Shown: piece by piece, positions 49,001 through 61,524 of the stretch
Layout of the letters: every line of letters begins with the position of its first letter
Numbering within the stretch: position 1 is the first letter of the stretch
Notes under the pieces: model-generated
What the model saw: only the letters and a program-made list of their open reading frames with translations
The model's database searches: none
Told to the model about the DNA's origin: nothing
Translations under genes and position numbers: made by a program
NCBI GenBank assembly: GCA_914767715.1
Contig: OU612070.1
Span: 27,206,025-27,270,024, forward strand
Reading direction: 5' to 3'
DNA length: 64,000 nucleotides
From: Membranipora membranacea
Taxonomy: Eukaryota > Bryozoa > Gymnolaemata > Cheilostomatida > Membraniporidae

Positions 49001-52000
49001 TGTTTTCATATATATCATAGCGTGTTAGATCTTGTTCTACAATCTACATGGTTTCAAATAATCAAATATCACAGTTTTATAGTTTTTTTTATGAAAACTT
49101 TGATGTTCACTACAAAAGTTTATTTACCAAAAACTGAATTTATTTAGTATGACATTTTCTGAAAATGCAGCCAGCTTGGGGATTTTGAGGCATATCAGAA
49201 ATTCCCCCCTGAAAATTGAAAATTCCCCCCCCCCCATTTGGGAACCACTGCCCTAATCCCTAGGTCATTGTACACTGTCACAGAGACTGTAGATTATTCT
49301 GTTGTCTTTGTCACACCGGCTGAGTATACCACATTATTGTAGACTCAATATGAGCCTTACACAGTAATCTTAGATAATATTGCCTACTGTGTGAGCTCTG
49401 GCTCATAGATTGATAAACTTATAAACGGATCTCAGAGCGTGGATACATAATAATATGCTATTTGATATGATGTGGTTGCCTAGGATTCTGTTATGATACT
49501 TGCTAGGAAGCGTTACAATGAATGATGTATGAGCCTTGGTTAGTCTAGCTGCAAACAGTTCCAGGAACTTGAGAAGAATTCATCAAACTTAACCAAACTA
49601 AAATTAGAAGAATTTTCGCCAAATAAAGATTGATGTGAAAGCAGAGAGTTGAAATGATGGTACCACTCTGCTCATGTACACAATCTCTGCAGCTCATCTG
49701 TGTTTTATTTATCATTTTACAGATGTAAAGAGTCATTATGAGCAGCACTTTGTAGCTGGCAGCATCGGCAGTGAAACAAGAGTGAAAACTCGTAAATACC
49801 AAGTAACAGACCATACAGGGCCTGTTGAGGGTCCCCTCAGTCCCACCCTCACCGTGCCCTTACCTCCTCTGAATCTAACTAAAGCTGAGGCTATGGAGCT
49901 CGGATTTCTCCCCTTGAGGGATGATTTTGAGCGAGAGTGGGATAATGAGGCGGAGCAGGTTCTCTCCGGGGCGATGGTCCATCATACTGATGAAGAAGTG
50001 GATGTAGCTTACAAGCTCTCTCTAGTCAGTATGTACAGGTGAGTGAGTGAGTCTCTTATATCTCTCAGGGCACTATAGTAGAAAACTCATGATGGAAGAG
50101 CATTTCCAATTCGGATTATTACGGCAGAGACAATGCAGACAAAAAAGGAAATTATTCCACCGTTTTCTGTGTGATTTATTTGCTTGCCAGGCGAAGCTTT
50201 TCACTAAACTGTGGATGGTGGGGTATTTTGATCATCAATCTTGACTATTCCTTCCATCGGTAACCACGACTATACATTTCCATATTCTCAATGCTCTGTA
50301 GCTCCGTGACTGAATAATCTCTAATATTCAATCAACTGTGATTACATACGTCCTGTTTATGAATTGAGCTACTTTTCTCGGAATTAAGGTTGGAATTTTG
50401 GCATAGCCAGGGTTAACTATATGGAAAGCATCTAAACATGCATATTATCCGTGTTATAAACACACATGTTGTTTATGTGTCTCTTTTATCCAGGCTGCGT
50501 CTTCGGGAACGAAGGTTACGGAAGAAAGTAGCTCGCGACTGCAATCTAGTTAATGTTTATACCTCATCATTTAAAAAAGGCCAACCCGGGGCTAAGAAAC
50601 GATCAGTACGAGATTACAAAGAGTACCAGGAAAAGATGAAGAAGTTTTGTCAGTTTATGTCATTTCATGAACATGATAGGTTCTTCAACAGCCTTCAAAG
50701 TGAGTATCACTGGCTGTGGCTGTTATCCATACCCTGTATCATAGTGTGTGTCACAGCTTAGGACACCTTGACTACTCAGTATCTTGAGTACCAAGAGTAG
50801 TGGTCCCTGTGGTTAGATTCTAAGCCTAATATAAACACCACAAAATCCACCCAACATTAATTCATGTTACTGAACACCTGTAAATAGAGATATTACTAGC
50901 CAAGAACATCCTTACAAAATCACTAATCATGATAAACATATTTTATGCATGTTGTTGTGCCCTGTCCTAGACAGTTTATGAGAACTCAGTCAACAGCGTA
51001 AGCAAATATCTAGTAATGTGTGATAAGCCTGCACCAGTCCTGACTGTTGATTGGGAGGAGGGTTGGGGAGCTGTTCATAATGGCATATATATAAAAACCC
51101 GGCTGCACATAAGTGGAGATTCTTGATTAATGAGTAGGTAATTGGGACTTCATATTCATTTAGGGAGATAAGTTGTTGGGTTTCTCTAGTGTCCAGTGTC
51201 TTTTTAGCTTTCATATGTAGGATGCTCAATTTCTACTTAATTTCATCCTTGTTGGGTGGTCGTTTGATCATTGGATTTTCTGAAAGTTGCCTGTCATAAC
51301 TCATTCTGCGACATATTTTCTATATCCCTATTCTGCATGTCAGAGAATGGATTTATTATAACCATCAAACAAGACCATTTATAACTGATGGTATTTATGT
51401 AGGCCAATGTTAGTGATACGTGACACATTAATATCACTGCTCACTTCCTGCTTAGGGTAGCTGTACCTTTTAGATTTCCTCCGAGAGCAGGTCAGACCAG
51501 TGCCAGGTGTGATATCAGATTTATATTGATTGCTTTGAAATGATAAGAGTATTTATCCTCAATGGATTTTCTTTGTTGTGAGTTCTTACATCAGCTCTTT
51601 GTTCCGTAATCACCTTATTTCATGTAGAGAGTTTGCTTTTTGCAGAGGAGAAACAGCTGAAATCCAGGATAAAAGAGCTGATGAAATATCGTAGGAATGG
51701 TATATCTTCTCAGGAAGGTTGGTAGAAATTACACATTGGTTTGACACAGAGTACACAATTCCAAAGAGTTTAGCAAATATAGCTTATAATGATTCCAAGC
51801 ATTATGAGAGGGCAACTTCTAATTGTGTCACTCGTATCGCCCATCTGTTTTCTCATTTGGCTTCAAACTTTCTCCCTACCATCCTGTGTTTCATCGGAAG
51901 TTGGTGGTACTTGTGCAATGAGGTTGTTTTAAAATAATTGCCTTACACTAATGAAATTGAATGAACAAGCCAAACAAAATGTCTTCCATATTTATAAGTT

Positions 52001-53154
52001 TACAACTGCTTTATACTTGTCTTGAAAATGAAAGTCAATCCATCTCAAACGACCCCTTCCTCTTGTAGAAACCGAAGAATTCGATAAGGAATTAGCTAGG
52101 CGTGAAAGAAACAAAGACGCAGCAAAGAGCAGGCGAATCCAGGCGCTGTCATCGGCATCATCTAGCCCCGCCCACAATGCAGACACTGAGCGATGCAGCA
52201 GTCCTGCTTTAACAACATCACGATCCAGATCTCACAACAACACCACAACTCCACATACCACCACCACCACCACACCCGCCGGCAATAATCAAACTAACGA
52301 AGCAGTGGTGAAAACTGAACCTACCCTACAACCTAACTGTAACAGCAAAAAAACTACTCCGGATAAAAAGTAAGTTGGAATTCATCAAGGAGCAATGCTT
52401 TTTTCTTTAGACTATGTTACTTAGTAAACCATCTTACTTTGTCCTGTTCAGAATTGGGATGAATTTTTGATGACTTAGTTTTTTCTCTTATTTCAGGTCC
52501 AAAACAAATCACGTTACACCAAAGCTGGAGACATTCAAAGACATTTTAACAGAGAAGACACATCATAACCTACGATCACCCACCAACGGGTACCCTCATG
52601 AGAGGGGAGTTTTATCTGATACAGAGAAGCGGCTCTGTCGACGAATAGGCATGAAGGCCAATAGCTATGTTACTCTGAAAACATGTATACTGAAGGTACG
52701 CCCACAGAGAAAGAAAAAATCGTAGATATTATCTGCGTATAAACAGGGCATGTTGTTACTAAATAGCCAAGACTTCAGATCCTGTGCTCAAAACCTACAG
52801 ACACTTAATACCGCTTGTTTGTGCATATCTTAACGTCAAAATTTTGTTGACAATGTTGATAATGTACTGGAAATAAATAAATAAATTACATGCAAAATTG
52901 CCATCTGTATCTAGTCAAATTGTGGTTGTCTACACTTGAACATTCCTTTGAAGTAGGTGGACAACTCCCGAAATCTTTTTGAAATTAATTGTTATGAGCA
53001 TGAAATTAATCTTGTGTATTACTTGTAGGATTACCTGAAGAGACAGCATGGAACACCGGTGAAGCTCAGATATCCAGCTGGATTCGATAAAACACACCGT
53101 CGAACAATTCTTAATTTCTTAGAGCATAGCGGCTGGATTCAAATGGAGAATTGA
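46093..53154 (+). CDS. TADA2B: Transcriptional adapter 2-beta (ADA2b, SAGA complex)
   Basis: Nine in-phase exons: 46093-46182, 47195-47254, 48351-48498, 49723-50038, 50494-50699, 51646-51717, 52069-52369, 52497-52695, 53029-53154; 505 residues. ADA2b links the GCN5/PCAF acetyltransferase to the SAGA coactivator complex. A ZZ zinc finger covers residues 1-50 (C5, C8, C19, C22, C28, C31, H41, H45), then a SANT domain to about 115 (ELSLIEGIEQYGLGNWEAV, DVKSHYEQHF). The ADA2-specific block follows (GPLSPTLTVPLPPLNL, LPLRDDFEREWDNEAEQ, RLRLRERRLRKKVARD, FCQFMSFHEHDRF, RIKELMKYRRNGI), and a SWIRM domain ends it (ILNFLEHSGWIQ). It matches TADA2B rather than TADA2A. It is longer than the 420-residue human protein, mainly from a Ser/Thr-rich linker (about 298-400) with a run of threonines. 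The frame is open upstream of the ATG to 46054; this start was chosen because it gives MDFKCVYC at the expected distance from the zinc finger. Confidence 0.96.
48899..49258. mobile_element. hAT-type MITE with 8-bp target duplication
   Basis: Element 48907-49250 (344 bp) begins CAGTGGTTCCCAA and ends with its exact complement (13 bp). It is flanked by identical 8-bp copies CCCTAATC at 48899-48906 and 49251-49258. Both the TIR and the 8-bp duplication are hallmarks of hAT transposons. Near its ends lie poly-C runs; no transposase is encoded, so it is non-autonomous. It sits in TADA2B intron 3, with no effect on the coding exons. Confidence 0.93.
52258..52277 (+). repeat. ACC-type microsatellite coding poly-threonine
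   Basis: A run of ACC/CAC triplets within the TADA2B linker exon, read as a string of threonines. It lies outside the ZZ, SANT, ADA2 and SWIRM domains, so length change is probably tolerated. Confidence 0.8.
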
Positions 53155-53598
53155 GAAAGTTGCTCATTTTCACTCTACAGAGGATGTTGGGTTGTTATTG
53201 TTTTATGACACGCCCACTCGTATTGTCCACTGGGAACATTGCCTCATTGCGCAGGTACCCCAGCTGCTTTACACCAGGCATCTGCATTTTATTACAAACA
53301 ACTTGTCTATGCAGTTGATGTAACAGTATTAGGCCCTTCTATATCTAATACAGACCTAAATGAGCCAGTAACCCTCGATACTTCCATCAAACTAGCCTAG
53401 AATTATACCAGCTTGTTATTTACTAGCACTGCATCGCAGAACGAGAATTAGGATAAAACACTTCTAGTGGACCAACAAGCGTGATCAATACTTTTTTATT
53501 TGTAACTTTCTGTTTCTGTTTGTTCTTTTTCCAAGTTGTCTCGCTTTTTTTTGTAAAGTAATTTTCTGTCTAGTTTTTATGATGCCTATGTTGTTGTG
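53155..53598. other. Convergent 3' region of TADA2B and the minus-strand gene
   Basis: Between the two stop codons. TTTATT at about 53497 is AATAAA on the minus strand and would suit the minus gene. I see no canonical AATAAA for TADA2B on the plus strand here, so its mRNA may use a variant signal or run into the minus gene. Confidence 0.4.
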
Positions 53599-56500
53599 TC
53601 ATAAGGAACCTAGAGACATATTGTATATACAGGCACAGTGATAGTACCCCTTATGGTCGCATAGGCGTATTATCTCATCGGCTAGGGTTCTCAAAGTCAC
53701 AGACTTTTGAGACTTCTGTAGCCAACTGCCAAATTCAGCAGAGATTTTAATCTGATGTATAGAATCACAAATCATGTACATAGAGATTCAACAGTTTTCC
53801 ACAAATTGTTTCTTCCATTCACTCATAGGTGAATACAACAAAATCCAAGTCAATTATCATTTCTTTACTAAACACCAACCACTCATCATGTGATTTATGA
53901 AATTCTGCGTGCAGGAGAAGAGAGACTGTCACAGGAAGCTGTCTTCCCAGTCAATCACATACTTAGGAATCAGTACATCAACTATCCAGCTAGCATTTCA
54001 TGATTATGCAATCAGGTAACAAATTCCTTTACAGTGCTTCTCATCGTTTTCTTGTCTCTTTGGTCTTGCTATCGAGTCTACTACCTCCAGAATCATTCGC
54101 TGAGTACTGATTTGGGAATAACAGGTCTCAATCCCCAAGAAAGGCAAGCTAGACAAATGTGCAACAGAACTACTTACCACAGAGGTTGATGATCATAGAT
54201 ATAAAAAACTGTTGTCATGTCTATATTGATTATGTGTAGCCTGCCACATGATCCATGGTGATCCATGGTTGAAGAATTCCATCAATAATACAAGCCATAA
54301 TAATATAATTATGGTGACTTCACTATTGTAAGTCGTAGCATCATTAGAATAAGCCTGAGGTCATTCCACAGAAATTCTCAAATTCCATCAATCACACAGT
54401 CCAGATGATCCATTTCATACTCGGCCCAATAAGGGACTAGACTCAGGGAGGGTGGGATATAATCAAGTATTAAACATGATGAGGCAGTATAATGATTTGG
54501 AGTTATCTATCCTTAAAATAAATAAAAGTACTAATGCAACCCCATAGATAGTTAGATTTCATGACTGTGGCTCATACAAGCTAAATTTATGGTCAAAGCT
54601 AAGTTTAGAATTACTGTTTAACACTAACAATGTTCATCTGATGATTTGTGTGGTTCTTATTGTTGAGGGACAGGGATTTGATTCTTAGAAGTGTCGATTC
54701 AGTGAGCCCTGGATGGTTTTTTTGTCTAATTGTCAAAATTATTATGCATATGGTTGAAATAGTAGATATTAGATATTAGATCTATTATTTCTTCAACTAT
54801 TTCTTTAATATCCTTCAGATCCTAGTTTGGCAATCACTTCCTAATTTATATACACAGCTGTGGAGATATTGGCCATGATGGTGTAGTTATCATGAAATAA
54901 AAAGTGTATATTCAACAACAAGGATGTAGCAATATGATTAAGAAATCCTCATTTAATACTCATGGTTCCCATATTCGTTACGTAGACTATGTTAGTATGA
55001 ATACAGTCTATCGGGTCAGTTCTTCCAAGTACTGGTGAAAAAATCGGGTATAGTAATTAGGCAACTCAGTGTTGGTATAGATAGAGCAAACCAGTTAATG
55101 GCTGGGAGCACATCAGTGCATAAGTTCTACTATTATTTTATGGCAAAACTCTTTTTATTTGGATTCATTCACAGTCAAAACAAATTAAGGTCACCAGATA
55201 TTAGTTTCCAGCAGATGTAGGATTAGCTGTATTTACATACCTACATTATTTTGTAATCTTCTTAATCACAACAGTTGCCAATTCACTATATAACATTTTC
55301 CGGCTGGATTATGCTTATATTCCAGTGTAACTTCTATTAAGTTGCCTGGCTTTGTCTGATTTCTTCTCAGAGCAATGGTAAAGCTCAAAAAGTCTTATTG
55401 GCCTCATCCTTAATATTATGAGAGGTTACTTATCTGCCCTGGCACCAAATAGGTTTTCAAAGTGAAGACTATTCTCTAGGTCGTCTAGGATGATATTGAG
55501 AGCCATGTGTCAGCAAATAAAATCAACCAAATTCTATACAGATTTTTTTATCTTTTCCGTGCTCTCGCAATAACAATAATATAACAAATTATAACAAAAA
55601 TTCTTCTCTGAGGTATCAAGTTAGAAAAAACTGAGAAAAAACTGACACAACAATGCTTTGCGAGGTGAGAGGTCTAAATGCACTTTAACAATGACCTGGT
55701 TCTAGCGGTCATCTAAAAGACGTGAAAAATTTTACCAAAGGCTATTTGCCAACATTAAATCTCTAAGGAAGGAATACATCGGTATTGTAATGATGAAATA
55801 TTTGATTTAAGACAAAAAGTGTATCCAATTAGAAAATATGACAAAAAGTTCATAAATGAGGGATCTACCGAGGTTTTTGAACAAATGTAGTTGTTTTTTT
55901 TTATTAAAATTTTGCAAAATAGAGAATAATGAGATCATTGGAATATACAAAGTTAGAGAATAGCATGAGCATTCTTTTTCCATTTATCAGACAAAGTACA
56001 CCATAAAATATTGGATGGACCTCGACGAGGGCACAACTCCTTATATTGTCATTGTATTTGTGTACAGTATTAGTGTGGATTGTGTAGTTCTAGCACACAG
56101 CTGGATGTTCGACTGGTGTAAGAGGACAGAATCGGGTTGACATGAGCATCTCTTTATCATTGTACTGACTACCGACTCCAGCTACTGACTTGATTGGACT
56201 GAAACACTGCAATAAATGAATATAGAGAGCGAGGTTAGTCTACATCACATAAACAGGCCAGACATGGAGAAGGAAAATCAATCTTATAAATGAATAGCGA
56301 ATCAAACAACATTATCTAATCAGCTTTCTGTTTGTGAAACTTGGTGAGCACTGAGCAAACATTTAATTTGGTCAGATCTGCACTGAAAGTTGGATAATGA
56401 TGGAAGCTTTGTTCAAGGCTACGACCACGTCAGGAGAGCAAGAAAGCAAACAAAACAAAACTGTCATCCAGTGGGCTATTAGTAGTACTCAGCAGCTCAA

Positions 56501-59500
56501 TACGACATGAATATTCAATACGCTGCTGTGTATTTAGAGTGAATTTACTAAAACGCACTCATTCGAGTAAAAGAATCATTATTGTTATTCAGCCAAATGC
56601 AATTGAATCTGCGCTTTAGGAGGTCAAACGTTGTGTGTAAGCTCCGAATGTGGCAGGTGCACACATTATTATATCAGGCTACACATGCTTCACATCATAA
56701 TTCAGTGTAGTGTTTGTTCATCATTTTTAATCCAGATGCCCACATCTTTGAAACAAACTGAAAATTATGTCTGGAATTCTTTTTTTAATTAAAAATTCGC
56801 TGGCAGTCTGCATTTCATCATTTCATCAGGTGGAAATACTTTTTGTGTAATCAGATTGCTGCTGTGAAATCCCATCAAATTACTATTTATTTCTAAACAC
56901 CAAACAAGTGCCACAATAGCAGCTCTACCTAATTTGTTTGTCATCTTTTTAAACTGGTTGACGGGATACGAGACCTTATATCTGTATTAAAAAACAGGTT
57001 TTACTTGAGTAGCTTTGTTGCTTTAAGATATATGGATATATCCTTACTCTGTGATTATATGGCCGATAACATCTGAGTAGGAAAGCATGACTGATTGCCT
57101 GACATGTTTTTCTCAGATTCGAGAATTAAAGGGCACTGTGTCGTCGCCACAGGTTATAACACATTGCAGTTTATTCAGTTTACTTATTGATTTGAGCCAC
57201 AGAGAACTAACTATCTGATATCACGTCTTTTCATTTGACACATTAGTGGCCAGACAAATGATGTCCACTGAGATTCAATCTTAGTTCACCACCCATTAAC
57301 GGATGTGCTGCTTTGATTGCAAGCACCATCTTTATCATGTCAAAACTGCAAAAATGTAGGCTGACCATTACACAAAGGGGTCAGCCAGCATACAAATAAC
57401 TTAATGTCTATGGCAGACTTTTCGAATGAATGTTTGTCCAACGTCTCGTATTTTTTATTTTAACACCAGCGGGATATCATGGTCAAGAGTTCATATCGAG
57501 CTTATGTGATCAATCAACGAGGAGTGGGAGAGCCATCGCATATTCACTATGGTTCCATGCATCGAATTTGTGGTTCACTCCAATTCCGAATTATGAATCC
57601 TAACCATTCCCATGATGGAAGAAACATGAAAAGAAACTGCCGCGGCCGGGACTTGAAACCCAGCCTCCCGCAGCAATGCCCTTTAAAGCCATTGTGTGCA
57701 TGCGCGCTAACCATTCAGCCAATTAGAAATTTTTTGATTCTACACAGTATGTGTATTTGCGTCCAAAAAGTCATTCGTCACAATCGGAATTTGACTTTAA
57801 TGCCATTTCCATGGGGCGATTACTCCCTAAATCCTTACGAAATCGACACATGGGATCATAGTGAATGAGACACTGTTTGCTTCGATTAACAGTTTGCCAT
57901 TTTAGCAATAAGATCAGTGCTTCTTAGTAAGGCCAGAGACTATGATATTTATAGTCTCTGGTTAGACATGAAACAAAAAAATATATCCGCTAGCTTAGGC
58001 GAATCCTAGGCAGAGGTTTTTCCAGGTGCTGCAATGTGCAGCGCTATTGATAATAATAAGCCATCAATACGAAGAGACATATTGCATCATTCTGACGCTA
58101 CGCTATATGTCGCTATGTTATATGTCGTCGTCGGCTGATTGCCTGAGGGTGCAGACTATCAGATTTATCCAGCTGCCTGTGATCTATAGCTGCAGCTAAC
58201 AGATAAGTACGTACCACGACAACCTTATCATTAGTATGGCATTAGAAGCAACAACAATATGTCTGGCATGGCCTTCAAAGAAGTACGATAATAATATACT
58301 GGACTGCTCCTTGTAATAATTATAATACAATGTCTTCATGATGGATTTATCAAATGGCTGCATATGGCATAAGACTTATGTCACTAATAACGTCACAGTA
58401 CTTTTTAGTGTCATTTGATCTGCTGGCAGAAATTACTACTATTATTATGGAGATCTATTGAAGAACATGAACGAAATGTAGTGTCTTGGTTGTTTTTTGT
58501 GTGTCAGATGCAAGAACAGAATATAGCGGTTGAACAATATCAAGGAGGGAAAACTCCGAGCCACATGCTAAGATTCATATCCAATGATAAATTTCACCCA
58601 CCACAATCCATAAATTATATCATAAACATTTTTCTTTTGCTGTGCTCACAAGTACAATTAGTATGCCAACCTTTTTTGCATCTAAAACCTAAGCCAGGTA
58701 TACTGCATATAGAACATCCCGGGCCTGTGGCGAAATTTTATCTAGGAGCCGATAAATAAATGCCAGTCATATTCATATTTTTTTCTCTTCCATCATCAAT
58801 ATTTGATGTGAATGTTCCTTTACAACATCTTTGTCTTTCTGGCTGGGTGAATTTCGACAAACAAACATTGTGATGTACTCACCATTATGCGTATGGCTTT
58901 AGGTTTACGCCTCTGTGTCTTTGTACAGGCTCTCTCCTCAACCTATAGAATTAGAGAGAAAAAAAATACAAAATAATAAATCAGCAGCAGATTTATTGTT
59001 GCGATGATTACGCTTCATGCTCCACTCACAATGTATATCCCTCTTGAGGCGAGCGATCTAACTAGACACACATACCGCCGCCAGACATGTTTCAATGAGT
59101 GTCTAATTTGTCAATCCAAGTGGGGCACGCTCAGCATGTTACAATCATAGGCTTATCATAAGCTATGCCAAGTCAAATTAGTCTCAATCTACAGCATGTA
59201 TAGTAAGACCACGGCCTGAGCTGAGATTTCAGCGGAGGACCTTTAGTTGACAGTTTTCATTGAGTCCCTGAAGACTTAATATACAAACATTGAGTGTCAG
59301 ACTCTAAGACCCTCAGGCTATAAGCAGCTCCCTCCAGTATGTAGTGGCAGACCTGTTACCTGCATTTTACAGCAGCGGCCTTGCTTCATTAACAGGTCAT
59401 AAAATATTCACTGCCAGTTATTTTTTTACCAGACTGCTGCCAAGTAGCAGATCCAAAAACAGCCCAGTAATAGTTAGAAAGGCATCAAAGGCAGCAAAAA

Positions 59501-61524
59501 TACATAAAACATTGATAACCTATTACAAATAATAAGGCAGCAATGCTAACCTTGTAACATTGCTGCCTTACTGTACAACATTTATATCTGCTATCAACAC
59601 ATTGAGAATGAAACTGATACAATGCCAAACAAATCCATTACAGTATGTTTGGCTATGGATGTAATCAATTTTAGTCTGAATACTACTCAATGCCGCTGTC
59701 TATGGGCAAATTACACGCATAACTTGATGTACTATGCCTATGGAAAACTAGGAATAATGGAGAGACTGCCTCGCCATCAAAAGTGATGGTATGACTAGCA
59801 TAAATAACTAATCTAGAGATGACTGTACTAGCAGCCATCTTGTTTTGTGGACTTCAGAATGTAATTTCATCAGCTGGTAGTCCCGAGTTGTAGTGTGGCA
59901 TACTTAGCTCACATACCATAATAGCATGCGTAGACCACTCGCTCTCAGACCACTGCTCTCAGTCAAGCGATTATAATAACCTTGAGTCATTGCCACTACC
60001 TGATCATACTTAGCGAGGTCTAACCTTACCTACACTCTGGAGTGCTGTGTCTGTTGAGAGGGGGTTAGTGGTGTCCCACACCCTCAACAACACAATCTTG
60101 GAACTCTAAGTACACATAGACACCAGAAATATGATAAACATGGGGTGGTAGAAGGCGGACATACCTTATCTTGCATTTTCTCCAGATCTAGGAATGGACG
60201 GTTTGAGTCGGAGTCTACGCTGGGAGCTCCACTACAGTGTCTCTTACGAGGTATTACACTGGTGGATACATCAACTACTTCATATTCTGTAATCAAACAA
60301 AGTCACCGCCATTAAGTAATGTTAGGCCCATAGTATGATTCGAGATGAGGCTACAAGGGGTACACATGGGGGGGGGGGGGGAGAGGGATCAGTCTAGCCA
60401 AGGATATCTGGTAACATCATACTCAGATAACAGCCACAAAGTAGGGCCACATAAACACTCAGATTGTGATTATTGAAACCCGGAAATCTAAAAATAAACA
60501 TTGATCACTTTTTCCATGAGATTTTTGTCACTAGCGATATCAATCATATAAATCAAAGAATAAAATTGGACAACTTAAATGATCCGATGGCATCTTTCCA
60601 AAACAGAGTCACAACAGATTTATCAGTTTTGCTATTTTTTGCATCGAGGTTTCTAAGTTTCCATTAACTTGACACAAGGTTGGCCAGGAGCCTGACAGGT
60701 CCAGAGCTTCAAGGACAAACCTGGCAGGTTCGACAGTCACAGATTAGAAAATAAGACCCAGCTTCTATAACTATGACAGAGACGGTATGTGCTAGGTCAT
60801 TCACATTAGCTATTTTTTAACGCAGTCATGACTACTTATGAGACGAAGGAATACAGCAGAACTCGGAATTTTGAATACAATCCATTTTGTCATTGAGTAG
60901 GCTGCCTACCAGATAAATCTGAGGTGGATTGGTTATCTCCCCCGCAGCTAGACAGAGAATCTTCTCCGCTAGCAGACAGGAGGCTCTCAACCTCGAGGTC
61001 CGCTGACAGTGTTGTAGTTCTCTTCCTCTTACTAGAGTGACGTCGTGTAGAGCCCATCGACAGGCTGGCAGCGCTTATATTACTGTCACTATTTATAGAT
61101 ATTAGCTCATCATCACTCTCCATAAACTCCTCACTAGCTACGGAGTGAAGGGAGAGACTGTCAAATGCCGGCTTGCCCCGTCGAGATGAGGAAATGTTGG
61201 CTAGAGTCATTGTCTGTGGAGCCGTGACGGAGTGAGCGGCGTGGTGAAACGCAGATGAGGTGAGGTAATTATTCTCAGAGTCTGTCTGGTGGTTAGGGGC
61301 GGGTTTGAGTTGAGTGGGCCCATCCCTTACTGTAGATGAGGAGGCAGATTTACTGTCATTGTTTCTTGTAGAGTTACTGCTGCTACAGCTTACAAAGCCT
61401 ACTTTGTTAGAATGTCTGATGATACGAGATCTGAGGCAGCGACTGTAATCCGCTCCGGTCACAGGCTGTCGGTTCTCCTCCGGTATAACGTTGCCAGATG
61501 ATGAGGGTGAAACTCTCACAGTAT
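53599..61524 (-). CDS. Unrecognised nuclear-type protein, 3' part of gene
   Basis: Proposed exons in order of reading: 61524-60910, 60286-60165, 58942-58883 and, tentatively, 53751-53599 with the stop; phases agree throughout, and 5' exons lie beyond or were not found. The first exon is Ser-rich (RSRIIRHSNKVGF, FDSLSLHSVASEEFMESDDEL, RRHSSKRKRTTTLSADLEVESLL) with a likely nuclear signal SSKRKR. The second reads EYEVVDVSTSVIPRKRHC … RPFLDLEKMQDK, the third VEERACTKTQRRKPKAIRIM. The last would end …FGSWLQKSQKSVTLRTLADE … YYHCACIYNMSLGSL. The first three have good acceptor and donor sites; the last rests on one acceptor (CTATACATCAG) and frame agreement across a 5.1-kb intron. I do not recognise the family. 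The gene converges on TADA2B, the two stops lying about 445 bp apart. Confidence 0.6.
57040..57063. repeat. Copy of the half-palindrome seen at 16026-16049
   Basis: ATATCCTTACTCTGTG followed by ATTATATG, matching 23 of 24 bases of the right half and flank of the 16009-16040 palindrome. Here the left half is incomplete. The two loci are 41 kb apart and in different genes. Confidence 0.7.
57648..57722 (-). mobile_element. tRNA-like SINE head
   Basis: On the minus strand an A box TTGGCTGAATGG (complement of 57711-57722) is followed by TTAGCGCGCATG and then a B box GGTTTCAAGTCCC (complement of 57648-57660). Box spacing suits pol III, but the ends do not pair as in a real tRNA. Its parent tRNA differs from that of the 24711-24785 element, so two SINE families may be present. 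Confidence 0.6.
58883..58942 (-). CDS. Small 60-bp exon of the minus-strand gene
   Basis: Flanked by TTCTATAG on its 5' side and GTGAGT on its 3' side, encoding VEERACTKTQRRKPKAIRIM in the phase left by the previous exon (60165-60286). It is too short to be found by frame length; the splice sites and basic, coding-like peptide support it. Confidence 0.65.
59533..59570. repeat. 13-bp perfect inverted repeat
   Basis: TAAGGCAGCAATG (59533-59545) and its exact complement (59558-59570) with a 12-base loop, in an intron of the minus gene. The stem is too short for a typical miRNA precursor. Confidence 0.7.
60368..60381. repeat. Run of 14 G
   Basis: Homopolymer G run about 80 bases before the acceptor of the minus-strand exon at 60286; it is a C run on that gene's sense strand. 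Confidence 0.9.
60910..61524 (-). CDS. Ser-rich 615-bp exon of the minus-strand gene
   Basis: Bounded by TATTTCAG on its 5' side and CTG|GTAGGC on its 3' side. It encodes about 204 residues, one third serine, with the only clear landmarks SSKRKR (nuclear-signal-like) and acidic patches MESDDEL. Reading through the donor would stop about 20 bases later, which is the alternative if the exon is terminal. Confidence 0.75.

Larger units (their letters stand above)
53752..58882 (-). other. Probable last intron of the minus-strand gene
   Basis: About 5.1 kb, AT-rich. It holds the 57040-57063 copy of the palindrome half, and a tRNA-like SINE head (57648-57722). Open frames at 55035-55220, 57479-57868 and 58415-58759 look random; the second runs through the SINE. 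If the 53599-53751 exon is not real, part of this is intergenic. Confidence 0.4.

Noticed and set aside
48929-49147. 72-codon plus frame
   Set aside because: Lies entirely inside the non-autonomous hAT MITE and is low-complexity.
53905-54018. Exon-like plus segment with GTGCAG acceptor and GTAACA donor
   Set aside because: TADA2B already ends at 53154 with a complete SWIRM domain; no partner exon was found and it lies opposite the minus gene.
57479-57868. 129-codon plus frame
   Set aside because: Contains the complement of the second SINE head and no coding signature.
57931-57966. CCAGAGACTAT inverted repeat resembling the one at 13559-13623
   Set aside because: Short (11 bp) and the interiors do not match, so a shared element is not supported.
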